Origin: Burkholderiales bacterium
GTDB lineage: Bacteria; Pseudomonadota; Gammaproteobacteria; Burkholderiales; Burkholderiaceae_C
Assembly: GCA_028868875.1 (NCBI GenBank)
Contig: JAGWTS010000009.1
Span: forward strand, 1-36,227
Direction of reading: 5' to 3'
DNA: 36,227 nucleotides
In this document: piece after piece, positions 1-7,954 of the stretch
How positions within the stretch are numbered: the first letter of the stretch is position 1
Layout of the letters: every line of letters starts with the position of its first letter
Program-made: the position numbers and the translations under genes
The notes under the pieces: model-generated
What the model saw: only the letters and a program-made list of their open reading frames with translations
What the model was told of the DNA's origin: nothing
Database searches by the model: none

Positions 1-991
1 TGCCCTTGATGCCGGGCGCGATGCGCAGGCGGTCGCTGCTGTGGCGCAGGTGGGCAAGGAAGTCGCGGTAGAACAGGTTCTTGCCGTGCTTCTGCAGCCC
101 GATCGCGTTGTACAGCTCGGCGCGCGGCTTGCGCGGCATGAGCGAGCGCAGGAACTGCACATAGGCCGAAGGCACTTCCATCTCGACGAGGAAATACGCC
201 CGCGCGTAGCTGAAGATCATCAGCAGATCGTCTTCGCCGAAAAGCGCCGCGTCGATCACGAGGCCGCCGCGCTCGCCGTGCAGGATGGGCAGCGCAAACG
301 GCGTCTCGACGAAGCCGTTGATGATCTTGCCGACGGCGTAGGCGCCCTTGTTGCGATAGAACAGGCTCGTCAGCACCTGGATCTGGAAATTGGCGCGCGG
401 GCGCAGCGGCCCGAGTTCGGCGTGCATGGCGTCGAGCAGGTCGCCGATGTCGCGCTCGAGGTCCTCGAATTCGCGCTCGAGCTGGAAGTTGTCGATGACG
501 CGGCGCCAGGTCTCGGGCAGCGTCGCCGGCGTCGGGTAGTAGGCGCGGTAGGTCGGCAGCGAAGCCGGCTCGTCGTCCTCGAGGTACTCGGTGCTGACGG
601 CGGGCCGAACGAAGATGAAGTCGTTGCGGAAGTAGCTGCGGTGCAGCAGCTTGGCCGTCACCGAGTTGAAGAAGGTCTCGGCGCACTCGGGCTGATGGTG
701 GTTGGTGAGCAGGCCGATGTAATGCAGCTTGGCCTGCTGCCAGCTGTCCATCGACAGCGCGTCGACCTGGAACTCGTTGCGCAGGCGCTCAACCGCCTCC
801 TGCACGCGCTTGTCGTAGAACTCGATGCGCTCGCGCTGGGCGCGCTGCTGGCCGTGCCAGTCGGCGCGTTCGAAGCGCTGCTTGGCTTCGGCGCTGGTCT
901 GGCGAAACAGCCGGTAGTGCCGGTTGAAGCCTTCGAGCATCGCCTCGGCGATGCCGAAGGCGCGGCTGTCGGTCAGGCGGTGCGGAAACAT
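1..991 (-). CDS. aceK: Isocitrate dehydrogenase kinase/phosphatase (5' part only)
   Basis: AceK reversibly phosphorylates isocitrate dehydrogenase and so sets the split of isocitrate between the TCA cycle and the glyoxylate shunt. The 330 residues visible are the regulatory N-terminal half. Family hallmarks are the block [15 protein letters not shown] (97-111) followed by [14 protein letters not shown] (125-138), and [20 protein letters not shown] (260-279). The reading frame runs off the left edge at APGIKG, just where the ATP-binding loop begins, so the kinase domain is outside the window. The ATG at 991 is chosen because the family similarity starts immediately ([19 protein letters not shown]). 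A hairpin at 1032-1053 separates it from the Kdo hydroxylase gene upstream, so it probably has its own promoter. Identification is firm; completeness cannot be judged. Confidence 0.95.
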   Translation of the reverse strand, partial: MFPHRLTDSRAFGIAEAMLEGFNRHYRLFRQTSAEAKQRFERADWHGQQRAQRERIEFYDKRVQEAVERLRNEFQVDALSMDSWQQAKLHYIGLLTNHHQPECAETFFNSVTAKLLHRSYFRNDFIFVRPAVSTEYLEDDEPASLPTYRAYYPTPATLPETWRRVIDNFQLEREFEDLERDIGDLLDAMHAELGPLRPRANFQIQVLTSLFYRNKGAYAVGKIINGFVETPFALPILHGERGGLVIDAALFGEDDLLMIFSYARAYFLVEMEVPSAYVQFLRSLMPRKPRAELYNAIGLQKHGKNLFYRDFLAHLRHSSDRLRIAPGIKG

Positions 992-1031
992 CGGTCCTCG
1001 TCCGGGATGCGGCGACGCCCGAGTTTAGGCA

Positions 1032-1053
1032 GCGCCCGCAGTTCAGCGGGCGC
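1032..1053 (-). terminator. Hairpin between Kdo hydroxylase gene and aceK
   Basis: Perfect 8-bp inverted repeat, GCGCCCGC at 1032-1039 and GCGGGCGC at 1046-1053, with a 6-nt loop. It starts about 12 bp past the stop codon of the Kdo hydroxylase gene. The bases that follow on the minus strand are not a good U-tract (TGCCTAAACT), so it could be an intrinsic terminator of modest strength or only an attenuating hairpin. Confidence 0.4.
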
Positions 1054-1064
1054 CGCAAGCGCCG

Positions 1065-2000
1065 TCAGACCGACGCCAGCTTGCGCCCGATGCGGCGTTC
1101 GAGCACGCGCAAGGGCGAGCGCTCGACCTCGAGCATCGCCTGCACCGGCAGGTAGAAGGTCTGCTCGAGCACGAACTGGCCGGCGATCGCAGCGTGCGAA
1201 ACCTGGTCGGTGTAGACGATCCAGGTGGCGCCCGCCGGAAACTCGAAGACGTCCTGCTTGGAGTAGCGCTGGTACTTGGAATCGGCCTTCATGCTGTCGT
1301 GCAGCGCGAGCATGTAGTGGTCGTAGGCGCTGCGCCGGCGCTTGGTGACGCCGAGCAGGCGCAGCGCCGTCGCCGAACCCCAGACCGGGCCATGGATCGA
1401 GCCGACGAAATGCGCGGCAATGGCTTCGAAGGGCTCGCCCAGGCGCCAGCGGCGCGAACGGCCCTCCGGGTTCAGGTTGCTGAACACGCGCATGATGCGC
1501 CGCCCGCCGGTCGGCGACGACGGAAAGCTGTCGACGTGCAGCCGCGTGTCGTCCTTGCGCCAGGAACTGCTGCGCCCGGCCACCTCGAACGGCCGGTAGC
1601 TCGTGCGCCCCGGAACCAGCGCGCCTGCATAGTGCGGCAGCAACCGGCCGAGCAAGGCCTTGCTGGCAGCAGCGTAGCGCCGCGTCATCGCGGCCAGGAC
1701 GGCCTGGTCGGCGTCGTCGGCGGTGCTGCCGCGCAGATGGCCCTTGGCGGGGTCGAAGCTCACGTTCTTGCGCGATCCGGGGCTGCTGCCCTTGACCATC
1801 AAGGCGCGCTCGACATCGCGCAACGGAAACTCCAGTTGCGGCAGCAGCACGACGCCGCCGCGTTCGAGGACGCGGACGGCGTAATCCGGTTCGGGCTGGG
1901 CAAATGGCCCGTTCCATTCGGTGACTGCAAGGCGGCAGACGTCCGGCACGATCGCTTCTTCTCCCTGGCAGGAATCGCCATGGTTGTCATTCTCAATCAT
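1065..2000 (-). CDS. kdoO: Kdo hydroxylase family protein (Fe(II)/2-oxoglutarate dioxygenase)
   Basis: A 311-residue protein of the KdoO family, which hydroxylates C3 of the outer Kdo sugar of lipopolysaccharide to give D-glycero-D-talo-oct-2-ulosonic acid (Ko), using O2, Fe(II) and 2-oxoglutarate. The core block RLHVDSFPSSPTGGRRIMRV (153-172) holds the H155-x-D157 iron motif. H269 in TDQVSHAAIAGQF is the likely third iron ligand and an Arg or Lys nearby would hold 2-oxoglutarate. No signal peptide or membrane segment is seen, in keeping with action at the cytoplasmic face. The ATG at 2000 lies only 13 bp from the carbonic anhydrase stop codon (2014), so the two may be cotranscribed. Family assignment rests on recalled motif similarity; the exact substrate is inferred. 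Confidence 0.8.
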   Translation of the reverse strand: MIENDNHGDSCQGEEAIVPDVCRLAVTEWNGPFAQPEPDYAVRVLERGGVVLLPQLEFPLRDVERALMVKGSSPGSRKNVSFDPAKGHLRGSTADDADQAVLAAMTRRYAAASKALLGRLLPHYAGALVPGRTSYRPFEVAGRSSSWRKDDTRLHVDSFPSSPTGGRRIMRVFSNLNPEGRSRRWRLGEPFEAIAAHFVGSIHGPVWGSATALRLLGVTKRRRSAYDHYMLALHDSMKADSKYQRYSKQDVFEFPAGATWIVYTDQVSHAAIAGQFVLEQTFYLPVQAMLEVERSPLRVLERRIGRKLASV

Positions 2001-2013
2001 TTTTGCAAACGCG

Positions 2014-2673
2014 TCAGGTGTGACGCGCCCTCAGCGCATGCAGGGCCAGTTCATAGGCGGCGCGGACACCGCCCGCCTCCTCGACCGTCATCCTCAGGTC
2101 TTCGAGCAGGCCATTGTGCAGGCCGTAGACCCAGCCGTGGACCACCACCGTCTGGCCCCGCGCCCAGGCGTCCTGGACCACCGTGGTCTCGCACACGTTG
2201 CACGCCTGCTCGAGCACGTTGAGCTCGCACAGCGCGCGCAGCCGGGCCGCGTCGTCGGCCAGGCCGTCGAGCCAGGCCAGGTGCTGGTTGCGCACGTCGT
2301 GGACATGGCGCAACCAGTTGTCTGCGACGCCGATGCGCCGGCCCTGCAGCGCCGCCGTCACGCCGCCGCAGCCGTAATGGCCGACGACCATGATGTGGCG
2401 CACCTCGAGCATGTCGATCGCGAACTGGATCACCGACAAGGCGTTGAGGTCCGAATGGACGACGACGTTGGCGACGTTGCGGTGCACGAACACGTCGCCC
2501 GGCAGCAGCCCCAGGATCTCGTTGGCCGGCACTCGGCTGTCGGCGCAGCCGATCCACAGGTACTGCGGCTTCTGCTGCGCCAGCAGGCGCTGGAAGAAGC
2601 CGGGCTCGCGCGCCTCGGTCGCCGCGGCCCAGGCGCGGTTGCCTTCGAACAGTTCGGAAAGGTCGTGGCTCAT
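2014..2673 (-). CDS. can: Beta-class carbonic anhydrase
   Basis: Interconverts CO2 and bicarbonate in the cytoplasm. The 219-residue length is normal for the plant-type beta class (E. coli Can is 220). Zinc ligands are C43 in IGCADSRVP, H99 and C102 in GHYGCGGV; the D45/R47 dyad in the CADSR motif is present. The ATG at 2673 begins the usual N-terminus (MSHDLSELFEGNRAWA). It follows ivd after about 110 bp and may share a transcript with the Kdo hydroxylase gene downstream. Bicarbonate supply would serve carboxylases such as those of leucine catabolism, but no such carboxylase is in the window. Confidence 0.95.
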   Translation of the reverse strand: MSHDLSELFEGNRAWAAATEAREPGFFQRLLAQQKPQYLWIGCADSRVPANEILGLLPGDVFVHRNVANVVVHSDLNALSVIQFAIDMLEVRHIMVVGHYGCGGVTAALQGRRIGVADNWLRHVHDVRNQHLAWLDGLADDAARLRALCELNVLEQACNVCETTVVQDAWARGQTVVVHGWVYGLHNGLLEDLRMTVEEAGGVRAAYELALHALRARHT

Positions 2674-2785
2674 CTGCGGCGGCCCTGCCTGATGCTGCGA
2701 TGCAGCAGAGTTTACGGGAGGCCGGGGTCGGTCTCGTCGAAGTCGCGCAGCCTGCAGCGCGGGCCGATCAGGGTCGGCAGGCCGG

Positions 2786-3964
2786 TCACATCGTCTCGGC
2801 GAAGAGCTCGCGCCCGATCAGCATGCGCCGGATCTCGCTCGTGCCGGCGCCGATCTCGTAGAGCTTGGCGTCGCGCCAGAGGCGGCCCAGCGGGTAGTCG
2901 TTGATGTAGCCGTTGCCGCCGAAGATCTGGATGCCCTCGCCCGCCATCCAGGTGGCTTTCTCGGCGCACCAGAGGATGACGCTGGCGCAGTCCTTGCGCA
3001 CCTGGCGCACGTGTTCGCTGCCGAGCAGGTCGAGGTTCTTGCCGATCGTGTAGCAGAAGGCGCGCGCCGCCTGAAGCACCGTGTACATGTCGGCGACCTT
3101 GCCCTGGATGAGCTGGAACTCGCCGATGCTCTGGCCGAACTGCTTGCGGTCGTGGATGTAGGGCAGCACGTTGTCCAGCACCGCCTGCATGATGCCGATC
3201 GGCCCGGCGGCGAGCACCGCGCGCTCGTAGTCCAGGCCGCTCATCAGCACCTTCGCGCCGCCGTTGACGGCGCCCAGCACGTTCGCGGCCGGCACCTCGA
3301 CGCCGTCGAACACCATCTCCCCGGTGTGGCTGCCGCGCATGCCGAGCTTGTTCAGCTTCTGCGCGGTGGAAAAGCCCTTCATGCCTTTCTCGACGATGAA
3401 GGCGGTGACGCCGCGCGCGCCCAGTTCGGGCTCGGTCTTGGCGTAGACCACCATCGTGTCGGCGTCGGGGCCGTTGGTGATCCACATCTTGGTGCCGGTG
3501 AGGACGTAGACGCCGCCCTGCTCCACCGCGCGCAGCTTCATGCCGATGACGTCGGAGCCGGCGCCGGGCTCGCTCATCGCCAGGGCCCCGACATGCTCGC
3601 CGCTGACGAGGCGCGGCAGGTACTTGCGCTTCTGCGCCTCGCTGCCGTTGCGCTTGATCTGGTTCACGCACAGGTTGCTGTGCGCGCCGTAGGACAGGCC
3701 GACGCTGGCGCTGGCGCGGCTGATCTCCTCCATCGCCACCATGTGGGCGAGGTAGCCCATCGCGGCGCCGCCGTATTCCTCGGGCACGGTGATGCCGAGC
3801 ACGCCTAAAGCGCCCATCTTGCGCCACAAGTCCATCGGAAACCGGTCGCTGGCGTCGATCTCGGCGGCGCGCGGCGCGATCTCGGCGGCGGCGAAATCGC
3901 GCACGGCGTCGCGCAAGGCGTCGATGTCTTCGCCCAGCAGATAGTCGAGTCCGGGGGTGTTCAT
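2786..3964 (-). CDS. ivd: Isovaleryl-CoA dehydrogenase
   Basis: FAD-dependent acyl-CoA dehydrogenase that oxidises isovaleryl-CoA to 3-methylcrotonyl-CoA in leucine breakdown, passing electrons to electron-transfer flavoprotein. The 392 residues are full length. Acyl-CoA dehydrogenase signatures are [13 protein letters not shown] (126-138) and [20 protein letters not shown] (346-365). The catalytic base is not at the C-terminal position of most family members: E247 in [13 protein letters not shown] occupies the alternative site that marks isovaleryl-CoA dehydrogenases, and the C-terminal site reads AGTSEIRRM with Gly in place of Glu. The start codon overlaps the liuR stop codon by 4 bp (ATGA), so the two are cotranscribed and LiuR probably controls it. 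The usual downstream methylcrotonyl-CoA carboxylase genes are absent here. Confidence 0.95.
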   Translation of the reverse strand: MNTPGLDYLLGEDIDALRDAVRDFAAAEIAPRAAEIDASDRFPMDLWRKMGALGVLGITVPEEYGGAAMGYLAHMVAMEEISRASASVGLSYGAHSNLCVNQIKRNGSEAQKRKYLPRLVSGEHVGALAMSEPGAGSDVIGMKLRAVEQGGVYVLTGTKMWITNGPDADTMVVYAKTEPELGARGVTAFIVEKGMKGFSTAQKLNKLGMRGSHTGEMVFDGVEVPAANVLGAVNGGAKVLMSGLDYERAVLAAGPIGIMQAVLDNVLPYIHDRKQFGQSIGEFQLIQGKVADMYTVLQAARAFCYTIGKNLDLLGSEHVRQVRKDCASVILWCAEKATWMAGEGIQIFGGNGYINDYPLGRLWRDAKLYEIGAGTSEIRRMLIGRELFAETM

Positions 3965-4392
3965 GGTTGGGTCTCCTCGAGGTCTTTGGGTTTGCGGCGC
4001 GGCTTGGCGAGCAGCGCGCGGCAGCGCGCCTCATGCTGGGCGATTTCGGCGAGCGTGACCTCGATGTCCTCGCGCTGCTGCTGCAGGTCGCGGCGGTGCG
4101 CGGCGAGCACGGCGAGGAAGGCCTCGAGCTGCGGCGCCTGGTTCGAGCGCGAGTCGTACATCTCGACGAGCTGCTTGATCTCCTGCAGCGACAGCCCGAG
4201 GCGCTTGCCGCGCAGCGTGAGCTTGAGCCGGGTGCGGTCGCGCTGGCTGTAGACGCGGTTGCGCCCGACGCGGGTTGGCGTGATCAGGCCCATGTCTTCG
4301 TAGAAGCGGATCGCGCGCGGCGTCAAGTCGTACTCCTGCGCGAGCTCGGTGATGCTGAACGTTCGTGCGCCCGGGCGCGGTGCCTCGACCAT
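3961..4392 (-). CDS. liuR: MerR-family regulator of branched-chain acyl-CoA catabolism (LiuR type)
   Basis: A 143-residue MerR-type DNA-binding protein. The N-terminal winged helix (about residues 11-80) has the MerR block [20 protein letters not shown] (17-36) and [20 protein letters not shown]; the rest is a long coiled coil (85-130, [20 protein letters not shown]) for dimerisation. There is no metal-binding Cys loop. Fused by a 4-bp overlap to ivd, which is the standard LiuR context; LiuR is known from comparative genomics as a repressor of leucine/isovalerate use. A LiuR-like palindrome lies 14 bp in front of its ATG, suggesting autoregulation, and the same motif occurs in front of icmF. 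Confidence 0.88.
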   Translation of the reverse strand: MVEAPRPGARTFSITELAQEYDLTPRAIRFYEDMGLITPTRVGRNRVYSQRDRTRLKLTLRGKRLGLSLQEIKQLVEMYDSRSNQAPQLEAFLAVLAAHRRDLQQQREDIEVTLAEIAQHEARCRALLAKPRRKPKDLEETQP

Positions 4393-4405
4393 GGTTAGAC
4401 TGCCG

Positions 4406-4421
4406 TTGACGTAAACGTAAA
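4406..4421. promoter_or_regulatory. LiuR-type operator between liuR and the MBL hydrolase gene
   Basis: TTGACGTAAACGTAAA is an imperfect palindrome (arms TTGACGT and ACGTAAA, one mismatch, 2-bp centre). It fills most of the 38-bp gap between the two divergent ATGs, so a bound protein would cover both promoter/start regions. It matches the icmF upstream site (22381-22396) at 13 of 16 positions, or 15 of 16 against its reverse complement. The TTGACGT/ACGT core agrees with the LiuR motif as I recall it; binding by LiuR is inferred. Confidence 0.7.
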
Positions 4422-4430
4422 TGTAAGGCC

Positions 4431-5537
4431 ATGGCGAACGCGCACGAACACCTGCTGCAGTACCCCCTGGGCCCCACGCTGCCGGAGCGCGGATCGACCC
4501 TCGAGATCGCGCCCGGCGTGCGCTGGCTGCGCATGGGCCTGCCGTTCGCGCTGGACCATATCAACCTCTGGCTGCTGCGCGACCGCGACGACGAAGGCCG
4601 CGAAGGCTGGACCGTGGTCGACTGCGGCATCGCCGACGACGCCACCCGCGCCGCCTGGGAAAGCGTCTTCGCCGAAGCGCTCGAAGGCCTGCCGGTGCTG
4701 CGCGTCGTCGTCACCCACATGCACCCGGACCACATCGGGCTGGCGCACTGGCTGTGCGCGCGCTGGAGCGAGCCCGGGCACGAATGCCGGATGTGGATCA
4801 GCGCCACCGACTGGGGCGCGGCGCGCATGGCCAGCGCCACGTCGGGCAGCGTCGGCGGCGACAGCGCGGCCGAATTCTTCGCGCGCCACGGCCTCGTCGA
4901 CCCGGCGTCGCTGGCCGCGGTGCGTGAGCGGCGCGGCTACTACGCCCACCTCGTGCCGCAGGTGCCGGCGCGCATGCGGCGCCTGATGGACGGCATGACG
5001 CTGCGCATCGGCGCGCGAAACTGGACCTGCATCGCCGGCTACGGCCACGCGCCCGAGCACATCGCGCTCGCCGCCGACGGCCTGCTGATCTCGGGCGACA
5101 TGGTGCTGCCGAGCATTTCCACCAACGTGAGCGTGATGGATTTCGAACCCGAATCCGATCCGTTGTCGCTGTACCTGTCCTCGATCGACCGCTATCGCCC
5201 GCTTGCGCCCGACACCCTGGTGCTGCCCAGCCACGGCCGGCCTTTCCGCGGCCTGCACGCACGCATCGACCAGCTTCACGCCCACCACGAGGAGCGCTAC
5301 GCGGCGGTGCTGGCGGCCTGCGCCGAAGGCCCGAAATGCGCGGCCGACCTGCTGCCGGTGCTGTTCAGGCGCCGGCTCGACCTGCACCAGACCACGTTCG
5401 CGATCGGCGAAGCCGTGGCCCATCTGCACGCGCTGGCCGCCAGCGGACGGCTGCGCAGGCTGCAGCCCGAGGATGCGGAGCACGGCGTATGGCGCTTCGA
5501 ACGGGTCGAGGCGGGGGCGGGAGTGGTTGGGAATTGA
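4431..5537 (+). CDS. MBL-fold metallo-hydrolase
   Basis: A 368-residue metallo-beta-lactamase-fold protein. The metal motif THMHPDHIG (95-103) supplies H96, H98, D100 and H101; later ligands fit GYGHAPEH, the Asp in LISGDMVLPS, and LPSHGRPF. The C-terminal 90 residues look like a small helical winged-type domain (RRRLDLHQTTFAIGEAVAHL) seen in many LACTB2-like hydrolases. The substrate is unknown; related proteins include thioesterase-, lactonase- and glyoxalase-II-like enzymes. Divergent to liuR with a shared operator 10 bp before its ATG, so a role in branched-chain acyl-CoA metabolism, for example thioester hydrolysis, is a reasonable guess but not shown. Convergent with the YgjP-type gene. 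Confidence 0.85.
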   Translation: MANAHEHLLQYPLGPTLPERGSTLEIAPGVRWLRMGLPFALDHINLWLLRDRDDEGREGWTVVDCGIADDATRAAWESVFAEALEGLPVLRVVVTHMHPDHIGLAHWLCARWSEPGHECRMWISATDWGAARMASATSGSVGGDSAAEFFARHGLVDPASLAAVRERRGYYAHLVPQVPARMRRLMDGMTLRIGARNWTCIAGYGHAPEHIALAADGLLISGDMVLPSISTNVSVMDFEPESDPLSLYLSSIDRYRPLAPDTLVLPSHGRPFRGLHARIDQLHAHHEERYAAVLAACAEGPKCAADLLPVLFRRRLDLHQTTFAIGEAVAHLHALAASGRLRRLQPEDAEHGVWRFERVEAGAGVVGN

Positions 5538-5561
5538 CGGCAGCTGATCGGAGGGGTCGAC

Positions 5562-5617
5562 GGGCGGACGGCGCCCTTGGGCATTCCGTCCACCGCCCCC
5601 TGCGCCCCGTATCGGGG
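5562..5617. terminator. Hairpins between convergent MBL and YgjP-type genes
   Basis: This convergent gap (5538-5705) holds two stem-loops: GGGCGGACGG (5562-5571) pairing with CCGTCCACCGCCC (5586-5598) with a 3-nt bulge, then CCCCG-TAT-CGGGG (5605-5617). No U-tract follows on either strand, so termination is possible but unproven. Nothing else was recognised in the gap. Confidence 0.35.
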
Positions 5618-5705
5618 TCGCGTCCCTGTGGTCCGCCGGATGACAGCTTGTAGACGCCTAGTGTGCCCATCGGCGGCCAAATGCGCATCATCTGATATAG
5701 GGATA

Positions 5706-6521
5706 TCAATCGAACTTTGGCAACACCTCGTTTCGAAGCGTGCCGCGCGCCTGCTCGAAATCCGGCATGACCGAGCGCACGACGTCCCAGAACGCGGGGC
5801 CGTGGTTCATTTCGCGCAGATGGGCGAGTTCGTGGGCGACGACGTAGTCGATCACCGGCAGCGCGAAATGCACGAGGCGCCAGTTCAGGCGGATCGAGCC
5901 GTCGGCGCTCGCGCTGCCCCAGCGCGTCGCGGCCGAGCTCAGCGCGAGGCGCTTGACGCTCACGCCCAGGCGCTCGGCGAACAGGCGGCAGCGCTCCTCG
6001 AACACCCGCCGCGCCTGGCGCTGAAGCCAGCTCTGCACGGCATCTCGGATCTGCGCCGGCTCGGCGCCGGGCGGCAGCCCCAGGCGCAGGGTCGCGCTCT
6101 CGGCGTGGAGCAGGGCGCCTGCGGACTGGGCATCCAGGCGGATCGCGATGCGCCGGCCGAAGAACGGGATCTCGACCCCGTCGCGCCAGTCGACCCGGGC
6201 TTCGTCGAGGCGGCGCGCGCGTTCGCGCTGTTCGTGCAGCTTGCGCAGGATCCAGGCCGATTTCTCGCGCAAGGCGGCCTCGATCTCGGCCAGCCCGACC
6301 CAGCGCGGCGCGCTCACCGTGAGGCCTTCGGCGCCGACGACGAAACCGATGCTGCGCCGGCGTGCGCGCCGCAGCGCGTAGCCCACCACGTGTTCGCCGA
6401 AGCGGATCTCGCGCCCCGCCTGCGGATGCTTGAAGACGCCCGCGGCCGGCGCCGGAGGCTGCGCCGGCGCGCCGTCGAACAGCGAGAGCTGCAGCGGCTG
6501 GGCGGCGGGCGACAACGGCAT
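5706..6521 (-). CDS. YgjP/SprT-like zinc metallopeptidase (DUF45 family)
   Basis: A 271-residue protein of the YgjP (M48-related, DUF45) family. The zinc motif is H230-E231-L-A-H234 with H240 ten residues after the first histidine, in VVAHELAHLREMNHGPAFWD (227-246), followed by the conserved VVRSVMPDFEQ. Upstream, RLALSSAATRWGSASADGSI (191-210) is the family's second hallmark (TRWGSCS-like, here with Ala for Cys). The first 35 residues are Ala/Pro-rich and not conserved. Physiological substrates are not known. It is the last gene of the minus-strand block that starts at corC, about 40 bp after plsC. Confidence 0.85.
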   Translation of the reverse strand: MPLSPAAQPLQLSLFDGAPAQPPAPAAGVFKHPQAGREIRFGEHVVGYALRRARRRSIGFVVGAEGLTVSAPRWVGLAEIEAALREKSAWILRKLHEQRERARRLDEARVDWRDGVEIPFFGRRIAIRLDAQSAGALLHAESATLRLGLPPGAEPAQIRDAVQSWLQRQARRVFEERCRLFAERLGVSVKRLALSSAATRWGSASADGSIRLNWRLVHFALPVIDYVVAHELAHLREMNHGPAFWDVVRSVMPDFEQARGTLRNEVLPKFD

Positions 6522-6561
6522 GGGCGGCGATTGTAGGAGGCCACCGCCCCAGCCCCGGGGT

Positions 6562-7338
6562 TCAGCTGCCGGGGTCAGCCGCGGCGGCCGCGGCGTAGGC
6601 CTCGGGGTCGAGGCGGCGCATCTCGGCCTCGATCCAGGCCTCGACCTCGCGCATCAGGTCCTCCGAGTTGCGCCCCACGGTAGGAATCGGCTTGCCGATC
6701 GAGACCTCGATCAGCCCCGGGCGCAGCAGGAAGCTCTTGCGCGGCCAGCACTTGGCCGAGCTCGCGGCGATGGGCACGATCGGCACCCCGGCGGCGATGG
6801 CCAGGCGCGAGGCCCCGCTCTTGTAGGTGCCCTGGCCGCCGCGCGGGGTGCGCGTGCCCTCGGGGAACATGATCACCCACACCCCCTGGGCGAACAGCCG
6901 CTTGCCCTGGGCCGCGACGCGGCGCCAGGCTTCTGAGCGGCGGGCGCGGTCGATGTGGATCATGTCCATGCGCGCCATCGCCCAGCCGAAGAACGGGATC
7001 CACAGGAGCTCGCGCTTGAACACGTAGGCCAGCGGATGCGGCATCAGCGTCGGATAGGCGAAGGTCTCCCAGGTCGACTGGTGCTTGGGCGCGAGCAGCA
7101 CCGCGCTCTTGGCGTCGGCCGCGCTCGGCACGTTCTCCAGGCCGTGCACGCGGTAGCGCACGCCGCAGATCCAGCGCGCGCCGAAGATCGCCGCGCGCAG
7201 CCAGCCGACGCAGCTCCAGTAGACCGGCGCACCGCGCGCGAAGACCGAGATCAGCAGCACCGCCAGCGCCCAGGGAACGACGGTGAGCGCCAGCCACAGC
7301 ACGAACAGCGCCGAGCGCAAGCCCCAGACGAGACGCAT
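6562..7338 (-). CDS. plsC: 1-acyl-sn-glycerol-3-phosphate acyltransferase (PlsC family)
   Basis: Transfers an acyl chain to the sn-2 position of lysophosphatidic acid to make phosphatidic acid at the inner membrane. The 258 residues begin with a hydrophobic helix (5-34). The acyltransferase motif I reads KHQSTWET (85-92), that is H86-X4-E91 instead of the textbook HX4D; motif III is FPEGTRTPRG (158-167) and motif IV VPIVPIA (185-191). The ATG at 7338 shares one base with the gmhB stop codon (TGATG), which fixes the start and implies translational coupling. A longer in-frame extension exists upstream but would run through gmhB. Confidence 0.9.
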   Translation of the reverse strand: MRLVWGLRSALFVLWLALTVVPWALAVLLISVFARGAPVYWSCVGWLRAAIFGARWICGVRYRVHGLENVPSAADAKSAVLLAPKHQSTWETFAYPTLMPHPLAYVFKRELLWIPFFGWAMARMDMIHIDRARRSEAWRRVAAQGKRLFAQGVWVIMFPEGTRTPRGGQGTYKSGASRLAIAAGVPIVPIAASSAKCWPRKSFLLRPGLIEVSIGKPIPTVGRNSEDLMREVEAWIEAEMRRLDPEAYAAAAAADPGS

Positions 7339-7934
7339 CAGGAGAGTCCTCCGCTTTCCGAATCGACGACATGGTCGCGCTCGAGCAGGAACTCGGCGAA
7401 GGCCGGCAGATCGGCATGCGCATGGGTGCCGGGCACCTGGGCCAGCATCTCGTGGAGTTGCGAGTCGCCGATGGCGCTGGCGCGCCCGGTCAACACGAGA
7501 TGCGGCTCGCAGCCCGCGGCGCGCGCGGCCAGCAGGTCGCGCAAGGTGTCCCCGACCATCGGCACCTGGCGCAGGTCGACGCCGTAGCGGCGGCCGATGT
7601 CGAGCATCATGCCCGGCATCGGCTTGCGGCAGTTGCAATGCTCCTCGGGCGTGTGCGGGCAGTAGAAGACGGCGTCGACGCGCGCGCCCTGCTGCAGCAG
7701 GCACTGGTTCATGCGCAGGTGCACGGCGTTGATCGAGGACATGTCGATCATGCCGCGGCCGATGCCCGCCTGGTTCGTCGCCACCACCGCATGCCAGCCG
7801 GCATGGTTCAGGCGCGAGACCGCTTCGAGCGCGCCCTTGATCGGCAGCCACTCGTCGGGCGCCTTGACGTGGTCTTCGCGGTATTCGTTGAGGATGCCGT
7901 CACGCCCGAGGATCACGAGCTTGGTCGAGTGCAT
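7338..7934 (-). CDS. gmhB: D-glycero-beta-D-manno-heptose-1,7-bisphosphate 7-phosphatase homologue with altered HAD motif I
   Basis: A 198-residue HAD-IIIA protein. GmhB dephosphorylates heptose-1,7-bisphosphate on the way to ADP-heptose for lipopolysaccharide. Most of the family is recognisable: VVATNQAGIGRG (50-61), the zinc loop C92-P-H94 ... C100-N-C102, CRKPMPGM with K104, and VGDTLRD (127-133) with D129. Motif I, however, reads LVILGRDGILNE (6-17) where the family has DxDGT: the nucleophilic Asp is Gly10 and the Thr is Ile14, while the acid/base D12 remains. The codon is GGG, two changes away from GAC. Either the protein is catalytically weak or it has another function. It lies between glyS (20 bp) and plsC (1-base overlap). 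Confidence 0.85.
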   Translation of the reverse strand: MHSTKLVILGRDGILNEYREDHVKAPDEWLPIKGALEAVSRLNHAGWHAVVATNQAGIGRGMIDMSSINAVHLRMNQCLLQQGARVDAVFYCPHTPEEHCNCRKPMPGMMLDIGRRYGVDLRQVPMVGDTLRDLLAARAAGCEPHLVLTGRASAIGDSQLHEMLAQVPGTHAHADLPAFAEFLLERDHVVDSESGGLS

Positions 7935-7954
7935 GGCAGCCCTTCGCTTCGGGT

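Noticed and set aside
41-1348. 435-codon plus-strand frame over aceK and the Kdo hydroxylase gene
   Set aside because: The minus strand holds clear AceK and KdoO sequence; the plus frame has no family similarity.
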